A stretch of DNA of 64,000 nt from Astropecten irregularis (GCA_963971285.1 OZ020260.1:9644798-9708797); one strand, 5' to 3'. Shown: positions 34,191 to 44,855, counted from the first letter of the stretch. The notes: generated by a model not told the origin, from the sequence alone. A program made the numbers and translations.

Positions 34191-35062
34191 ATAAGGCTTT
34201 TCCGCATATGATATAAATTCCTTTTCAATAAGAATTTTGCCACTATAAGAACGACTTTCTCTAACATTGCCTTTTGGTAAAAAAATTATGATCCTCTTAC
34301 CCCTTTTAAACAAAAAGCTACTTCCTGTTTGACCGGACGTAGAGGTCATAGGGGTCAACCATTGTGTCACAAAGAAAGACCTGGCATAACATTGACTTTT
34401 GGTGAAAGAACCATGATCCTAGCTCTTACCACTTTTAAATGAGGAGCTACTTCCGGTTTTACCGGAAGTAGAGGTCACAGAGGTCAAGCAATGTGTCACA
34501 AAGAAAGACCTTGCCTAACATTGATATTTGGTGAAAGAAACATGATCCTAGCTCTTACCACTTTTAAATGAGGAGCTACTTCCTGTTTGACCGGAAGTAG
34601 AGGTCACCGAGGTCAAGTAATGTGTCACAAAGAAAGACCTTGCCTTACATTCACTTTTGGTGAAAAAATCATGATCCTAGCTCTTACCACTTTTAAATGA
34701 GGAGCTACTTCCTGTTTAACCGGAAGTAGAGGTCACAGAGGTCAAGCAATGTTTCATAAAGAAAGACCCTGCCTAACAATTACTTTGTGTGAAAAAATCA
34801 ACCTAATATCTCCAACCGTTGATTTTTTGTTGATTTTTTAAGATTTTGATTTTTAAATTCAAATTGCTGGTCACATGACACCTGATGACGTCATGATGAT
34901 GAAAAGTTTTGGGAAACAACTACCCTATATGGACTTCCTTCAAACCAAGTTTGGTCAAAATCTGCTGTTTAAAAATGACCAAAGTGCCGCGGACAAAATT
35001 TGTGTACAAAGTCAATACAAATTGAGGAGAAGAAGAAGAAGAAGAAGAAGAAGAAGAAGAAG
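34191..35062 (+). repeat. Module M3 with 129-bp tandem repeats
   Basis: Four tandem units of about 129 bp run from about 34,230 to 34,790 (GAGCTACTTCC at 34444, 34573 and 34702, and a diverged first unit near 34,316). Each carries an inverted TTCC..TTT..CCGGAAGTAG and AGAAAGACCTTGCC. A TGACGTCA is at 34885. The module ends in (GAA)n at 35,026-35,062. Confidence 0.85.
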
Positions 35063-35080
35063 AATAAAAAAAAACAGAAC

Positions 35081-35115
35081 AAAAACAATACCTTTTCCGA
35101 TTGAAATCGGAAAAG
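35081..35115 (+). repeat. Leader plus stem-loop, class 4
   Basis: Leader AAAAACAATAC, then an 11-bp perfect stem CTTTTCCGATT (35092-35102) with AATCGGAAAAG (35105-35115), after the (GAA)n and A-rich end of module M3. Confidence 0.85.
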
Positions 35116-35126
35116 CCAAAAAAAAA

Positions 35127-36222
35127 AAAACTCGAACAATAACAATAGGTGTTCGGCTTGAACCCGAACACCTAAAAAAAAAACTCGAACAATAACAATA
35201 GGTGTTCGGCTTGAACCCGAACACCTAAAAAAACTAGACATTGTGGTTGTGGAAACAACCACTAGGTGTTCGGGGTCTCATTTCATAGTGGAAATGTTAT
35301 GTGAACGTATGTTGGAACGTACAGTATGTGATCAATCGTCCCTCATTCAATGGCATATTAAAATACACTTCAACTGCGTGACTGAGCAAAATTAATACAT
35401 GTACCACATGTACTGTTTATGCTGATTGCAGTATTCGTACACTATGACTCTTACCGTATAATGACATCACCTTTAATATTGTATGGACAATAACTTCCGG
35501 TTAGTTCTTCACAACCAACTGAACATCTTCAGAAGTCATTGAATACATACGATATAAATATATTGCAATTTTCAATGACGTGCGTCATGTAATTATCGAG
35601 TAAACACTATTTGAATAATGACGTCATCTTTCCTTTAAAAGCGCATAACTTCCGGTTGCATGACGTCACAAATTTCAAACTTCACACACATGTCGAAGTT
35701 CATTAGTAGTTTACAGTCACCAAATTTGGCAGAAATCCGTTGTTTACTTTTGGATTACGTAATCACTGTATATCTTTAATCCACCGTAGAGGGCGCTATA
35801 CAATCCGTATGACGTCATCGTTTATATTTTCTGAAAGCCCAAGACCTTGTCTATCTTTGAACCATGAGGTTTTTTGTGCCAAAATCCTTCCGTTTTCGAG
35901 TTATTTTGAGTCAAACTTCAACTTCCGGTAACACCGGAAGTGAAGGTCATTTGTACACAACATTGAATATATTAATTGTTGACATTTACGTGTTGGGTAA
36001 CATATGTCAATATCAAAATCATAGGCCATGTGGTTCTCAAGTTATAAAGCACCAAAGTTTTTCCTAAAAACGCGTGTAATTTGATACCCGATGACGTCAT
36101 CATGACGTCAATCTTCTAGGTACAACTTGACATCATGACCGAAGTTCCCACCAAGTTTCAAGTCAATATCTTGTAACTGTCATATAGAAGTCCTGCTGAC
36201 AAGTTTGGGAAGAAGACAAATA
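35127..36222 (+). repeat. Module copy B (near-identical to 33,046-34,157)
   Basis: Same order of leaders, hairpins, body and five TGACGTCA octamers as copy A. One visible indel (CATTGAGG versus CATGAGG near 35,862) and a few substitutions distinguish them. It is followed by two more class 1 leaders and hairpins at 36,237-36,335. Confidence 0.9.
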
Positions 36223-36344
36223 AAAAAAAAAAAAAAAACTCGAACAATAACAATAGGTGTTCGGCTTGAACCCGAACACCTTATAAAAAAAACTCGAACA
36301 ATAACAATAGGTGTTCGGCTTGAACCCGAACACCTAAAAAGAGC

Positions 36345-36665
36345 AAGAGTTAAGCAGACCGTCAGGTGTTCAGGGGCACGCGACTCACCGGGATTCTTTC
36401 ACCCGGCTTACCGGCTCCCATAATAGTCCCCATAGGCTTACTGGCAAGCCGACTACTGCATATCCTCCCCACCAGAGACCTTAGCCTGACATGCAGAGCT
36501 CTGAGGACTAAGAGGGAGAAACAAGGCGGCCCCTGGACCATCACGGTGCCAGGGTCCGCACATGCCATGTTCCATTCAATATCAGAGAGTCAGGATCGGA
36601 GAATCGAACCCAGACTGCCGGAAGTCTGAGCGGTGGTACCATCGCTTATCCCACCAAGCCACGAA
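36345..36665 (-). mobile_element. tRNA-derived SINE
   Basis: Read on the minus strand, the head has an A-box TGGCTTGGTGG (36651-36661) and a B-box GGTTCGATTC (36601-36610) at tRNA-like spacing. The body and tail extend to 36,345 (AAGAGTTAAGCAGACCGTCA on the + strand). The tail end is repeated at 39,583-39,715, which supports a dispersed family. Confidence 0.7.
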
Positions 36666-36741
36666 GCGTTGGTGAAATCGCAGCCCTTTCTAAAACTATT
36701 TATACCAGACAATTGATAGGAGTAAAACATTCAACAAAATT

Positions 36742-36817
36742 GCGGGCATCACAGCAGGGCTCGAACCCGGGACACCTAATTCGAAGTCCCATTCCCGAAC
36801 CACTCGGCCATGTGAAA
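36742..36817 (-). repeat. tRNA-like sequence with intact A and B boxes
   Basis: Minus strand: A-box TGGCCGAGTGG (36800-36810), B-box GGTTCGAGCC (36758-36767), a partial acceptor stem (CACA with TGTG) and a GGGAC/GTCCC arm with an oversized loop. It resembles a serine/leucine-type tRNA head. The anticodon loop and the imperfect T stem argue against a working tRNA; a SINE head or tRNA pseudogene is likelier. Confidence 0.55.
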
Positions 36818-37555
36818 TGTATTGACGGCGTCATGGAATCTAGCAGTGAAGTGATTGTCAATGCCCTATTCACCTAAAGTCACTCAAGCGTGAATAAAGA
36901 CAGTCTCAATGGTCACACATAACCCGTAATATGACAAACGACATTCGGTATTCCCGGACTTTGATTAGGTGATTCCACAACATGGTAATTAAAGTGCAGG
37001 GCCTGAATTCATCAAAATAGCTCAAAGTGAAACGAAACGAAATACATGTAGTATTAGGGAATTTACACTGTATTACCCCATCCCAGCCCCGGCCCGCCAA
37101 AGGCCGCGGTCCCAATAGCCCCGACACGGTCACCCAATTCCTCGTATCTTCTGCTCCACAGAGAGGAACAAATATACAATAATAATAATAACAGTCGATA
37201 TTCTGCAGGTTTTTATTTTATCTATATGTTTACCCCAACCCTAACTCTAGCCTAACCCGGACCCCAACCCTAAGCCTAACCCTATGGCATAATTGTTATG
37301 GTCAGCGCTGATAAAATGCACATAAGCCTATGGTGTTTTTGTAAAAAAAAAAAAAAATCTGAAAAACTAAAGCCCGATCACTCCATATGCAACTGATTAA
37401 GTAATGAAAAATAAACAACAGTAAAAACCAGGGGTTCAGTAATGTATGTGTACATGTAGGCCAACGCATATCATGTTCACGCCTACATAAACAGAATGAC
37501 AGCAGCCTGAAATAACTCATACGCAGCGTCAACAGACTGGCGTTGGAAAGTATAT
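36818..37555. other. Unassigned stretch with degenerate telomere-like tract
   Basis: At 37,232-37,292 there are variant CCCTAA-type units (CCAACCCTAACTCTAGCCTA, then CCCCAACCCTAAGCCTAACC). No gene is recognised. Confidence 0.45.
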
Positions 37556-37760
37556 AAGGGAATTACTATTTCGTTCCCTCGAAATATTACTTCATTACCT
37601 CGAAATATTATTTTATTACCTCAAAATACTATTTCCAGGGAACGAAATAAATTAATTCGAGGTAATGAAATAGTTTTTTTTTCGAGGGAACGAAATCATT
37701 TTGAGGGAACGAATAGTTTGTATTTGGTTATATCAAAACAGTATCATTTCGTTTCCTCGA
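37556..37760. repeat. Foldback of ATTTCGTTCCCTCGAAAT words
   Basis: The left half has TTCGTTCCCTCGAAAT and ATTACCTCGAAATATTA; the right half has their inverse complements (ATTCGAGGTAATGAAATAG, TTCGAGGGAACGAAAT, TTTGAGGGAACGAAT). Non-coding. Confidence 0.75.
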
Positions 37761-38629
37761 ATTACGTATGCTTGTACGGGTCTCTTTAGAAACCATTTAT
37801 TTGGTCATGGGCGTAGATCCGGGGGGGGGGGGGGGCTAGGGGGTTGCAACCCCCCCAGGTTTTCACTTCATATATATAAAAAAATGTTTTTGTGCACAAA
37901 CGTATATGGAAGAACGACCCAGTTACACGATCAACCCCCAGGTCTGAGGACGTGTCGACACTACTGTATTTGATCATGGCAATTACTTCGGAAAATCTTA
38001 AAATAAACGTTTTCCTGTATATTTTAGAGCATTTTACGTTGAAATTTATTACCAGTCTGTTAGCCTCAATTTCGACCCAGAATTAATCCACCTAGTGTGT
38101 ACTTCTTTATTCGCTTTCGTAACTCATGCCCGATTTTTGTCCAGAGATAAGAATTAATTGGTCATTCTTTGTCCTAAAAGACAATTCGATATCTTGATCG
38201 AAGCTATACTGACAAAATAAGATCTATTCACAGGCAAATAAAATGGAACTTATACAAGTAAAGGTTGACAACAATTTCAACAGCAGCAGCATCAATGATC
38301 CCTAAAGAAACCATTTAATTTATTTGGCTATGAAAACTTCGGCAAAAGGCGTAATACCAAAAGCTTCATTTTGGTCTAAAAACAATGGTTTCTCAGCAAA
38401 ATTTGGAGCTTTACCCACATTTCCTTGCCAGTTGCTCGTGTTGGAATTTCTTCACTATCAAATCATTCTGTCGTCTATACAATGTCAAACGAACATAAGC
38501 AACGAAAGTGAACATAAAAATTCACAGGTTCGTAAATTTTGGAGTCGAAATTGGTGCTATAACTGGTAATACGAAAGGGGAAACCTTTATTTCCCAGCTT
38601 TTTCTCAGGTGTCCCTTGAAAGGCGATCG
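37761..38629. other. Unassigned stretch with G-run
   Basis: GGGCGTAGATCC followed by a G-run (37,819-37,834) and GGGGGTTGCAACCCCCC looks like the end of a MITE of the type at 44.0 kb. GAAACCATTTA occurs at both 37,789 and 38,307. Confidence 0.35.
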
Positions 38630-39062
38630 CTATTGCCGCGATTTCCAAATTGTCGTGGTTTCTAAAGAGCTCCATAATCGCAATCATTAACTTTTCATCT
38701 TGGCTAATAATGTTTCAATGTTTATGTGTCAATGTTTTGGAAAGTCCAAACTTGACTCTGGAGTATCGGGTTCCATTTTATTTGTACAAGATATCCCACA
38801 TATAGGGCTCAGAAAAAGCAAAATATTAATGAGCTCCGCGGACTGCACTAGTATTTTGGTCTGCACCCTGACGCATCGAAGTCAGGCTCCTCAAAGACAT
38901 CTTTTCCTTAATGTGGCTTGAGACTAGGCTTGGGATTTACTTTGTTGTCGCCATTTAGTGTGCCCTAAATGAAATAAAAGAGCTATTGCCGCGATTTGCA
39001 AATTGTCATGGTTTTTAAAGAGCTCCATAATCGCAATCAATAACTTTTCATCTGGGCTAATA
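38630..39062. repeat. Pair of about 80-bp direct repeats
   Basis: 38630-38709 (TATTGCCGCGATTT..., GAGCTCCATAATCGCAATCA) recurs at 38984-39062 with a few changes, about 353 bp apart. The sequence between them is unique in this window. Confidence 0.8.
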
Positions 39063-39582
39063 CGACTGACAAACGAGTGAAAACACATTTTTCAGAATTT
39101 CCTCCGGTTTTGCAACAATACTGAAAATTGCATTTTGCATAATAATTTGTCGAAGTCATTTTAATTGTTGGTAGGTTGTCAACTACAAATGTTGCTGGTA
39201 TGCCATAACCCTTAGAAATAATTACATGCATACTTCAGTTCCCAAACCGACTTGCCGTCAGATTACATGAAGCATCCCTCCGTTTCATCACTTAAGCGCA
39301 TCACACGTTGGGACTGTACCGGTATCTATTGTGGTGCCGTCACTCAAAGGCCGCGCAATAAAACAGAAACAGAAAACGGTCAGACAAGCAGACAGACAAA
39401 ATAGAATAAATTCATTCATTAATAAACTCCACATTATCTACAGTGTAGGTGTAAGCCGTAACTTGAAAAATCTCCAAAATTGGGAAATTTCACTTATAGT
39501 TTTCAAACCAAAAACAATAGTACCATAAGAATCATGGTGGACAGACTCAATATAAAAATGTGACATTAAAAACAAAAACCAG
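39063..39582. other. Unassigned stretch
   Basis: No recognised gene or repeat. Confidence 0.35.
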
Positions 39583-39715
39583 CAAGAGTTAAGCAGACCG
39601 TCAGGTGTTCGGGGGACTCGATTCCCGGGATTCTTTCAACCGGCATACCGGCTCCCATGATAGTCCCCTTACTGGCAAGTCGAATACACCAGACTACTGC
39701 GAATCCTCCTCACTC
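39583..39715 (-). mobile_element. SINE tail fragment
   Basis: Shares CAAGAGTTAAGCAGACCGTC, then GGGATTCTTTCA and ACCGGCTCCCAT with 36,345-36,430. The tRNA-like head is missing. Confidence 0.65.
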
Positions 39716-40165
39716 TTGAAGGTAATATCATGGTTTTTGTCAAAGAAATACAGATCCAAGGGAAAAAATATTACGGAAGATACTGTAACAATCATCTGTG
39801 CAAATTTAAGTCCCATACGTTGCTCACTTTTTTTTGGAGAAAACAATGAAAAACAGTCACCGTATTTCTTAAGTCTTTCTCTTTTATTATTGATCTTTTC
39901 AAAAAGATTTTCGGTCGTTGTTTCTGTGAGTACTGATTTCTGGATAAATACACCATTTCAGGCGGAAAATTCGTAACGGTATGTTTCTATATCACCACCA
40001 TCTTCATACCCTGTAAGAAATTAGTCAAACAACGACCGAAAATCTGTTTGATCTTTTAAAAAATCAAAAATAAAAGAGAAAAGACTTCAGAAATACTGTG
40101 GCTGTTTTTCACTGTTGTTTCTAAAAGTGGGCAACGTATGGGACAGATAACTATTACTGTATCTG
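39716..40165. mobile_element. Foldback MITE, family of 55,353-56,279
   Basis: The left arm (GTCAAAGAAATACAGAT, CCCATACGTTGCTCAC) and right arm (GTGGGCAACGTATGGGAC, ACTGTATCTGTCTT) are inverted. The same arms make the 0.93-kb element in a GLMN intron. The LINE at 40.17 kb begins where the right arm is cut off. Confidence 0.7.
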
Positions 40166-42390
40166 TCTTAATAATAAATAATAAAGGGCATTTATATAGC
40201 GCCTTTAACAAGATCAAAGCGCTGTACAGGAAGAAAACAAGTGAACAGAAACAGAGAGCAGCCACGCAGGGCTACGGAGACGATGAAAAGAGGAAAGTTT
40301 GGAGAAGTTTCTTGAAAACTGAGATAGATGATGCGTCTCTGATATTTAAAGGAATTTTGTTCAACCCCCTAGGACCAGCTGTGGAAAAAGCTTTGTCACC
40401 AGTACTAGATGTCTTTGCAGGTAGTTTTAAACGGGATGTATCAGCTGATGACCGAAGCTCTTGCCTGCCAGGAACAAAAGAGGATAGCAGATCAGAAAGA
40501 TAGGAAGGAGCAACACCTAGTCGACACTTAAAGACGTATAGGAGTAATTTGAAAAGAATACGCGATTTGACAGGAAGCCAGTGAAGTTGTTGAAGGAGAT
40601 TTACGGCATCAGAGGAGCGGCCGACTCCAAAGACAAGTCTAGCAGCACGATTTTGAAGTTTCTGGAGCCGGTTAATCTCACTCTGAGTTACACCGTAAAG
40701 AAGAGAATTACAGTAATAAAGGCGGGAGATGATGAGAGAGGCCGGACTGCATGGTGACAAGTATTTCGATCTATGTATTTGCGGATGCGATTTAGGTTGC
40801 GTAAGTGGAAATTAAGAGATTTGCAAATAGTAGTGATATGATAAGACATAGACATGGAATGGTCAAAGTTTACTCCAAGATTCTTGACCGTGTTCGAAGG
40901 CAGAATTGTGACATCACCTAATTGAAGTGAAAGGGAAGGCAAAGAATTAATAACACGAGGAGAAGCAGCAACAAAAAACTCGGTCTTATCTTCGTTGAGC
41001 TTCAGCTTGTTAAGAATCATCCAGTGTTTAATTTCTGCAATGCAAGTAGACAGTCTGTGTAACGCCCTATCTGAATCCCCAGGAATAGAAGGTTTGAAGT
41101 ATGTGTAAATCTGAGTGTCATCTGCGTAAATGTGATATTGTAAATGATGGCTGTCTATTATGTCAGAGACAGGTTTGGTATACAGATTGAAAAGAAATGG
41201 TCCGATGACAGAGCCTTGAGGGACTCCGAAGGCAACAGGTTGGTAGTCTGAGAATTCACCAGAGACACAAACACAATTTTGACGTCCAGTAAGGTAGCTG
41301 CTGAACCACTGCAAAGCAAGACCACGCAAACCAAAGGATTTGGAAAGTCTGGTGGTCAAAATATCGTGGTCAATAGTGTCAAACGCTGATGATAAGTCGA
41401 GCATGACAAGTAACACAACCATCTTCTGGTCAAGAGCAAGCATGATATCATTTTTGACACGTATAAGACCGGTTTCTGTACTGTGATTGGTTTTATAGGC
41501 TGATTGAAATGTTTGATGTATAGAGTTATTGCTGACGTGGTCCCTGACACGGTTTAGAACGGCCCTCTCCATGACTTTCGAAAGAAAGGGAATATTAGAT
41601 ATTGGACGGTAGTTTTTGAGTTCATTGACATCCATATTGTGCCTTTTTAGGATGGGTGTTATTATAGCCTGAGATAGATCATGTGGGAAAATACCTGTGG
41701 AAAAAGAGGAATTAACAATGTGGGTGACATATGGCACAATAACATTTACATAACCTTTAAGCAATTTGGTGGGGATTGGATCAAGTGAACAAGACTTATC
41801 AGGGGACCTGGTAATTATCTTAAGAATTTCCTGATCAGTAACCATATCGAATTCTGAAAGGAGGATATTATTATTGGATACACTGGTAAAATCTCTATCC
41901 AAGAATAAAGGTGCCTTAGGTTCAGTCTCAAAAGAGCACTCAATATCAATATCACGTCTGATCTTAACAATTTTGTTGACAAAGAAAATAGAAAATTTGT
42001 TACAGAGCTCCTTCATGGAGTTGGCATTAGGATAAGCTATTATTTTGTCATTAAGGAGTTTCTGCAGTGTACGATAAATGTCCTTGATGTTACTCGTGGA
42101 CAATCTCTCCTTGAAGTATGTTGACTTGGCAGATGTGATGAGGTCTGAAAGCGCCAACAGCTGGGACTGGTAGGCGTCACGATCTTCCTGACGTTTGGTC
42201 TTCCGCCACTTCCGCTCCAGTCGGCGTTTAAGGCGTCTTGCTTCATGGATCTTGCTGTTGTACCACGGCATTCTCGGTCGAGGTGAACGCTTGATTGATT
42301 TGCAAGGGCAGTGGTCATCGATGATTTGCCGAATACCTTGGTTGTATGAAAGAATCTGGTTGTCAACATTGCTCTGTTTTATATGGTGGC
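40166..42390 (-). mobile_element. 5'-truncated L2/CR1-type LINE
   Basis: The minus-strand element ends at the 3' side in a short (TTATTA)n-like tail (40,168-40,183) preceded by GGCGCTATATAAATGCCC. The reverse-transcriptase frame spans the rest. No endonuclease domain remains, so it is truncated on its 5' side near 42,390, where the 42-bp satellite starts. Confidence 0.8.
40272..42366 (-). pseudogene. LINE reverse transcriptase, frameshifted
   Basis: A 579-codon frame (down to 40,688) carries the segment before the RT (CPCKSIKRSPRPRMPWY) and RT motifs KNYRPISNIPFLSK, LDLSSAFDTIDH, FGVPQGSVIGPFLFN and YADD (41117-41128). Homology then continues in another frame (40272-40760; IISRLYYCNSLLYG, LQNRAARLVFG), so one frameshift lies near 40,730-40,760. 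The endonuclease half is absent. The first codons at 42,427 come from the neighbouring satellite and are not part of the protein. Confidence 0.85.
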
Positions 42391-42410
42391 CCTGAAGGGA
42401 CATCGCATAT

Positions 42411-42640
42411 CGCAAACGTGTGCGCACACGTATGCGATGTCGTGAAATTTATCGCATACGTGTGCGCACACGTATGCGATGTCGTGAAATTTATCGCATA
42501 CGTGTGCGCACACGTATGCGACGTCGTGAAACAATTCGCGAATATGTGCGCACACGTATGCGACGTCGTGAAACAATTCGCGAATATGTGCGCACACGTA
42601 TGCGAATTCGTTTGCAATGTCGTGAATTTTATTGCATACC
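42411..42640. repeat. 42-bp satellite with palindromic core
   Basis: About 5.5 units start at 42411, 42453, 42495, 42537 and 42579. Each has a self-complementary core around ACGTGTGCGCACACGT joined by GATGTCGTGAAATTTAT or a variant. In units 2 and 3 the palindrome is 26 bp and perfect. CpG/CpA-rich and open in several frames, so the overlapping peptides are artefacts. Confidence 0.9.
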
Positions 42641-42659
42641 TTTGTCGCATACCTTTGGG

Positions 42660-43257
42660 GTGATGTCATATTTTTGCGGGCAATTTGTTAGTGACCTAGG
42701 GAGTACGCAAGTGGCCCTACCCAAGCTCCTGCCTTGAAGTATCTTGGGTATACAAATAGTCCGTGGGCCGAGGCCTTTTTTTCGCTCAGTACGCGGTCTT
42801 GTCTTCGGAATCTTTTCTAATATATCACACTCGATAGATAAAAAATAGCAAATGCATAAAATGCTTGTTCCCACGCTGGGAAATTGCTCCCAACTTCAAA
42901 AAGAATTTTTAAAGACCGAAATAAAATTGCCGTTGCGGCAGAAGCTGCCAATCAAGCTCTACGTTACATGAATGCGGAAGTAAACAACATGGTGTCGTCT
43001 GCTACGAGTCGATGTCAGTCACCGACGTTGAAAATTCCCTAGAAAGACATATTTAGTACTTAATGCATTTTCAAACTGATGGAAGCTTAAGTACAACAGG
43101 GTTTACTGACATCTGGAAGACCATTCTCGACAGGCCAGTATGTCCAGATCACCCATAATCGCAATTTCCAAGGCCAGTTCATCACTGAACATTGCACCGT
43201 CGAGAAAGGGATCGGACGTGCGTATATGGCATGTTGCATGTACAATGTAGGCCTAGC
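42660..43257. other. Unassigned stretch before the gap
   Basis: No recognised gene or repeat. Confidence 0.35.
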
Positions 43258-43457
43258 NNNNNNNNNNNNNNNNNNNNNNNNNNNNNNNNNNNNNNNNNNN
43301 NNNNNNNNNNNNNNNNNNNNNNNNNNNNNNNNNNNNNNNNNNNNNNNNNNNNNNNNNNNNNNNNNNNNNNNNNNNNNNNNNNNNNNNNNNNNNNNNNNNN
43401 NNNNNNNNNNNNNNNNNNNNNNNNNNNNNNNNNNNNNNNNNNNNNNNNNNNNNNNNN
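43258..43457. other. Assembly gap (200 N)
   Basis: Exactly 200 N, a typical fixed-size scaffold gap, so the true distance is unknown. Confidence 1.
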
Positions 43458-44003
43458 GCTAACAGTAAGACACATGGCTGGCAGTAAGACTGATGAAATG
43501 TACCCTCAGCAGCCTTTTTATAACAGACGCTGAGGCATAAAACAATGGAATGGTCCTGATTTCCAAGGAATGAATCATACTAGTCAGAAGTTACACTGAT
43601 ACTAGAATCAAGTCACTGGACACTGAGTCACTCAGGGTCACTGGTCACAGTGGTCAGCCTTGTGTCAATCAATGCCAGGAAGTGAAAGTATGTCACTACA
43701 ACTTGGAAATCAGGATGACAATCATGAGTAATCATTACTAATGGATGCTATATTGATGAAATGCTATAGGTAAAAATAAGCAAATATAAATGGTTATCAG
43801 TTACAAGTTTAAGACAAAAAATGGATTGTGATAATTACATTGAATACTAGAAATTTGTGATAATTACATTGAATACTAGAAATAATAATATGAAATGATT
43901 AAAAAGTGTAAACAGTCTTCATTAGAATATAAAATTAAAGAACTGTCTGTTTGTATTAATAACAATAATGAAACGCTACAAGTCTCTCTTGGTCTGCGGC
44001 CAG
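43458..44003. other. Unassigned stretch after the gap
   Basis: Contains a short tandem duplication (GTGATAATTACATTGAATAC at about 43,826 and 43,858) and CACTGAGTCACTCAGGGTCA-type words. No gene. Confidence 0.4.
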
Positions 44004-44232
44004 TGGCGCACCCAGGGGGGGGGGGGCTCAGGGGGCTTGAGCCCCCCCCCCCCCCAAGAGGGTCCCTGAAAAAAAAAACGGGAAAAAAAGAGGAAAAAAA
44101 AGAAAAAAAAGAAGAAAATGGGGGAGAGGGAAAGGGAAAGGAGAGGAGGAAGGGGGGGGGGGAGTCACAAAATGTTTTGTGGGAGAAAAATTTTCTTTGA
44201 GCCCCCCCCAAGACAAAATCCTGGGTGCGCCG
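44004..44232. mobile_element. Foldback MITE with G- and C-run interior
   Basis: GGCGCACCCAGG (44005-44016) pairs with CCTGGGTGCGCC (44220-44231). Inner blocks GGGGGGCTCA and TGAGCCCCCC also pair. A purine-rich A/G run fills the centre. Confidence 0.8.
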
Positions 44233-44855
44233 GTGGGTCCGCCATGTTCGAATTTGCATTAATGCTGACAGAAAACCGGCGTTTGAAGCATTTTGTCGAA
44301 CTTCCGCCGCTTTTATGTCGATTGCAATGTACGTATTCCATTAGTTGCGATGATCGTAACCCTAGGTCTGACATGGGGACTGGGACCTATGGTCCCAGTC
44401 CCCATATGGTATATAGTATTCCATCAGACATGTACGGCCGAACTTGTTCCGACGTTGAGCGGGCTTTAGAATCACAAGCCTGAACTAGACTGCCCACTGT
44501 GTGTATCTCAAGCCCTTCTTTTCATTTAGGACACAACATGGCAGTAGCAAAATAAATCCCAAGCCTATAGCCTCCAGCCTCCGTTTCGTACGAAAGACGC
44601 GAGTCTTGTGGCTCTCATTTCGCCGTAAAATAAAGTAGAGTCCCAAAGATAAAAGGGCGCCCTCCATTGTTTATTGGTTTTTATCGAGCATGTCCATGTC
44701 ATGATGATGGTGTAAATAAATGAATACTGTGCATACTGTGTGTACGTCCTTGGTTCTAATTCTACATGCAGACGAATGATTATGTCCTACGTACAGCCGC
44801 AGCCACCGATGATATAGTGTCAAACGTACTCCTACAGTTAACAGAAACTGCTGCA

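Noticed and set aside
34875..35195. 106-codon frame with a poly-Arg run
   Set aside because: It reads through (GAA)n and repeat hairpins; the basic run is a translation of simple sequence.
36742..36817. Functional tRNA gene
   Set aside because: The A and B boxes are good, but the anticodon loop is too large and the T stem is imperfect.
42346..42737. Several overlapping frames rich in RTRMR or CAHVCD repeats
   Set aside because: All come from the 42-bp palindromic satellite.
43182..43533. Frames with long runs of unknown residues
   Set aside because: They bridge a 200-N gap.
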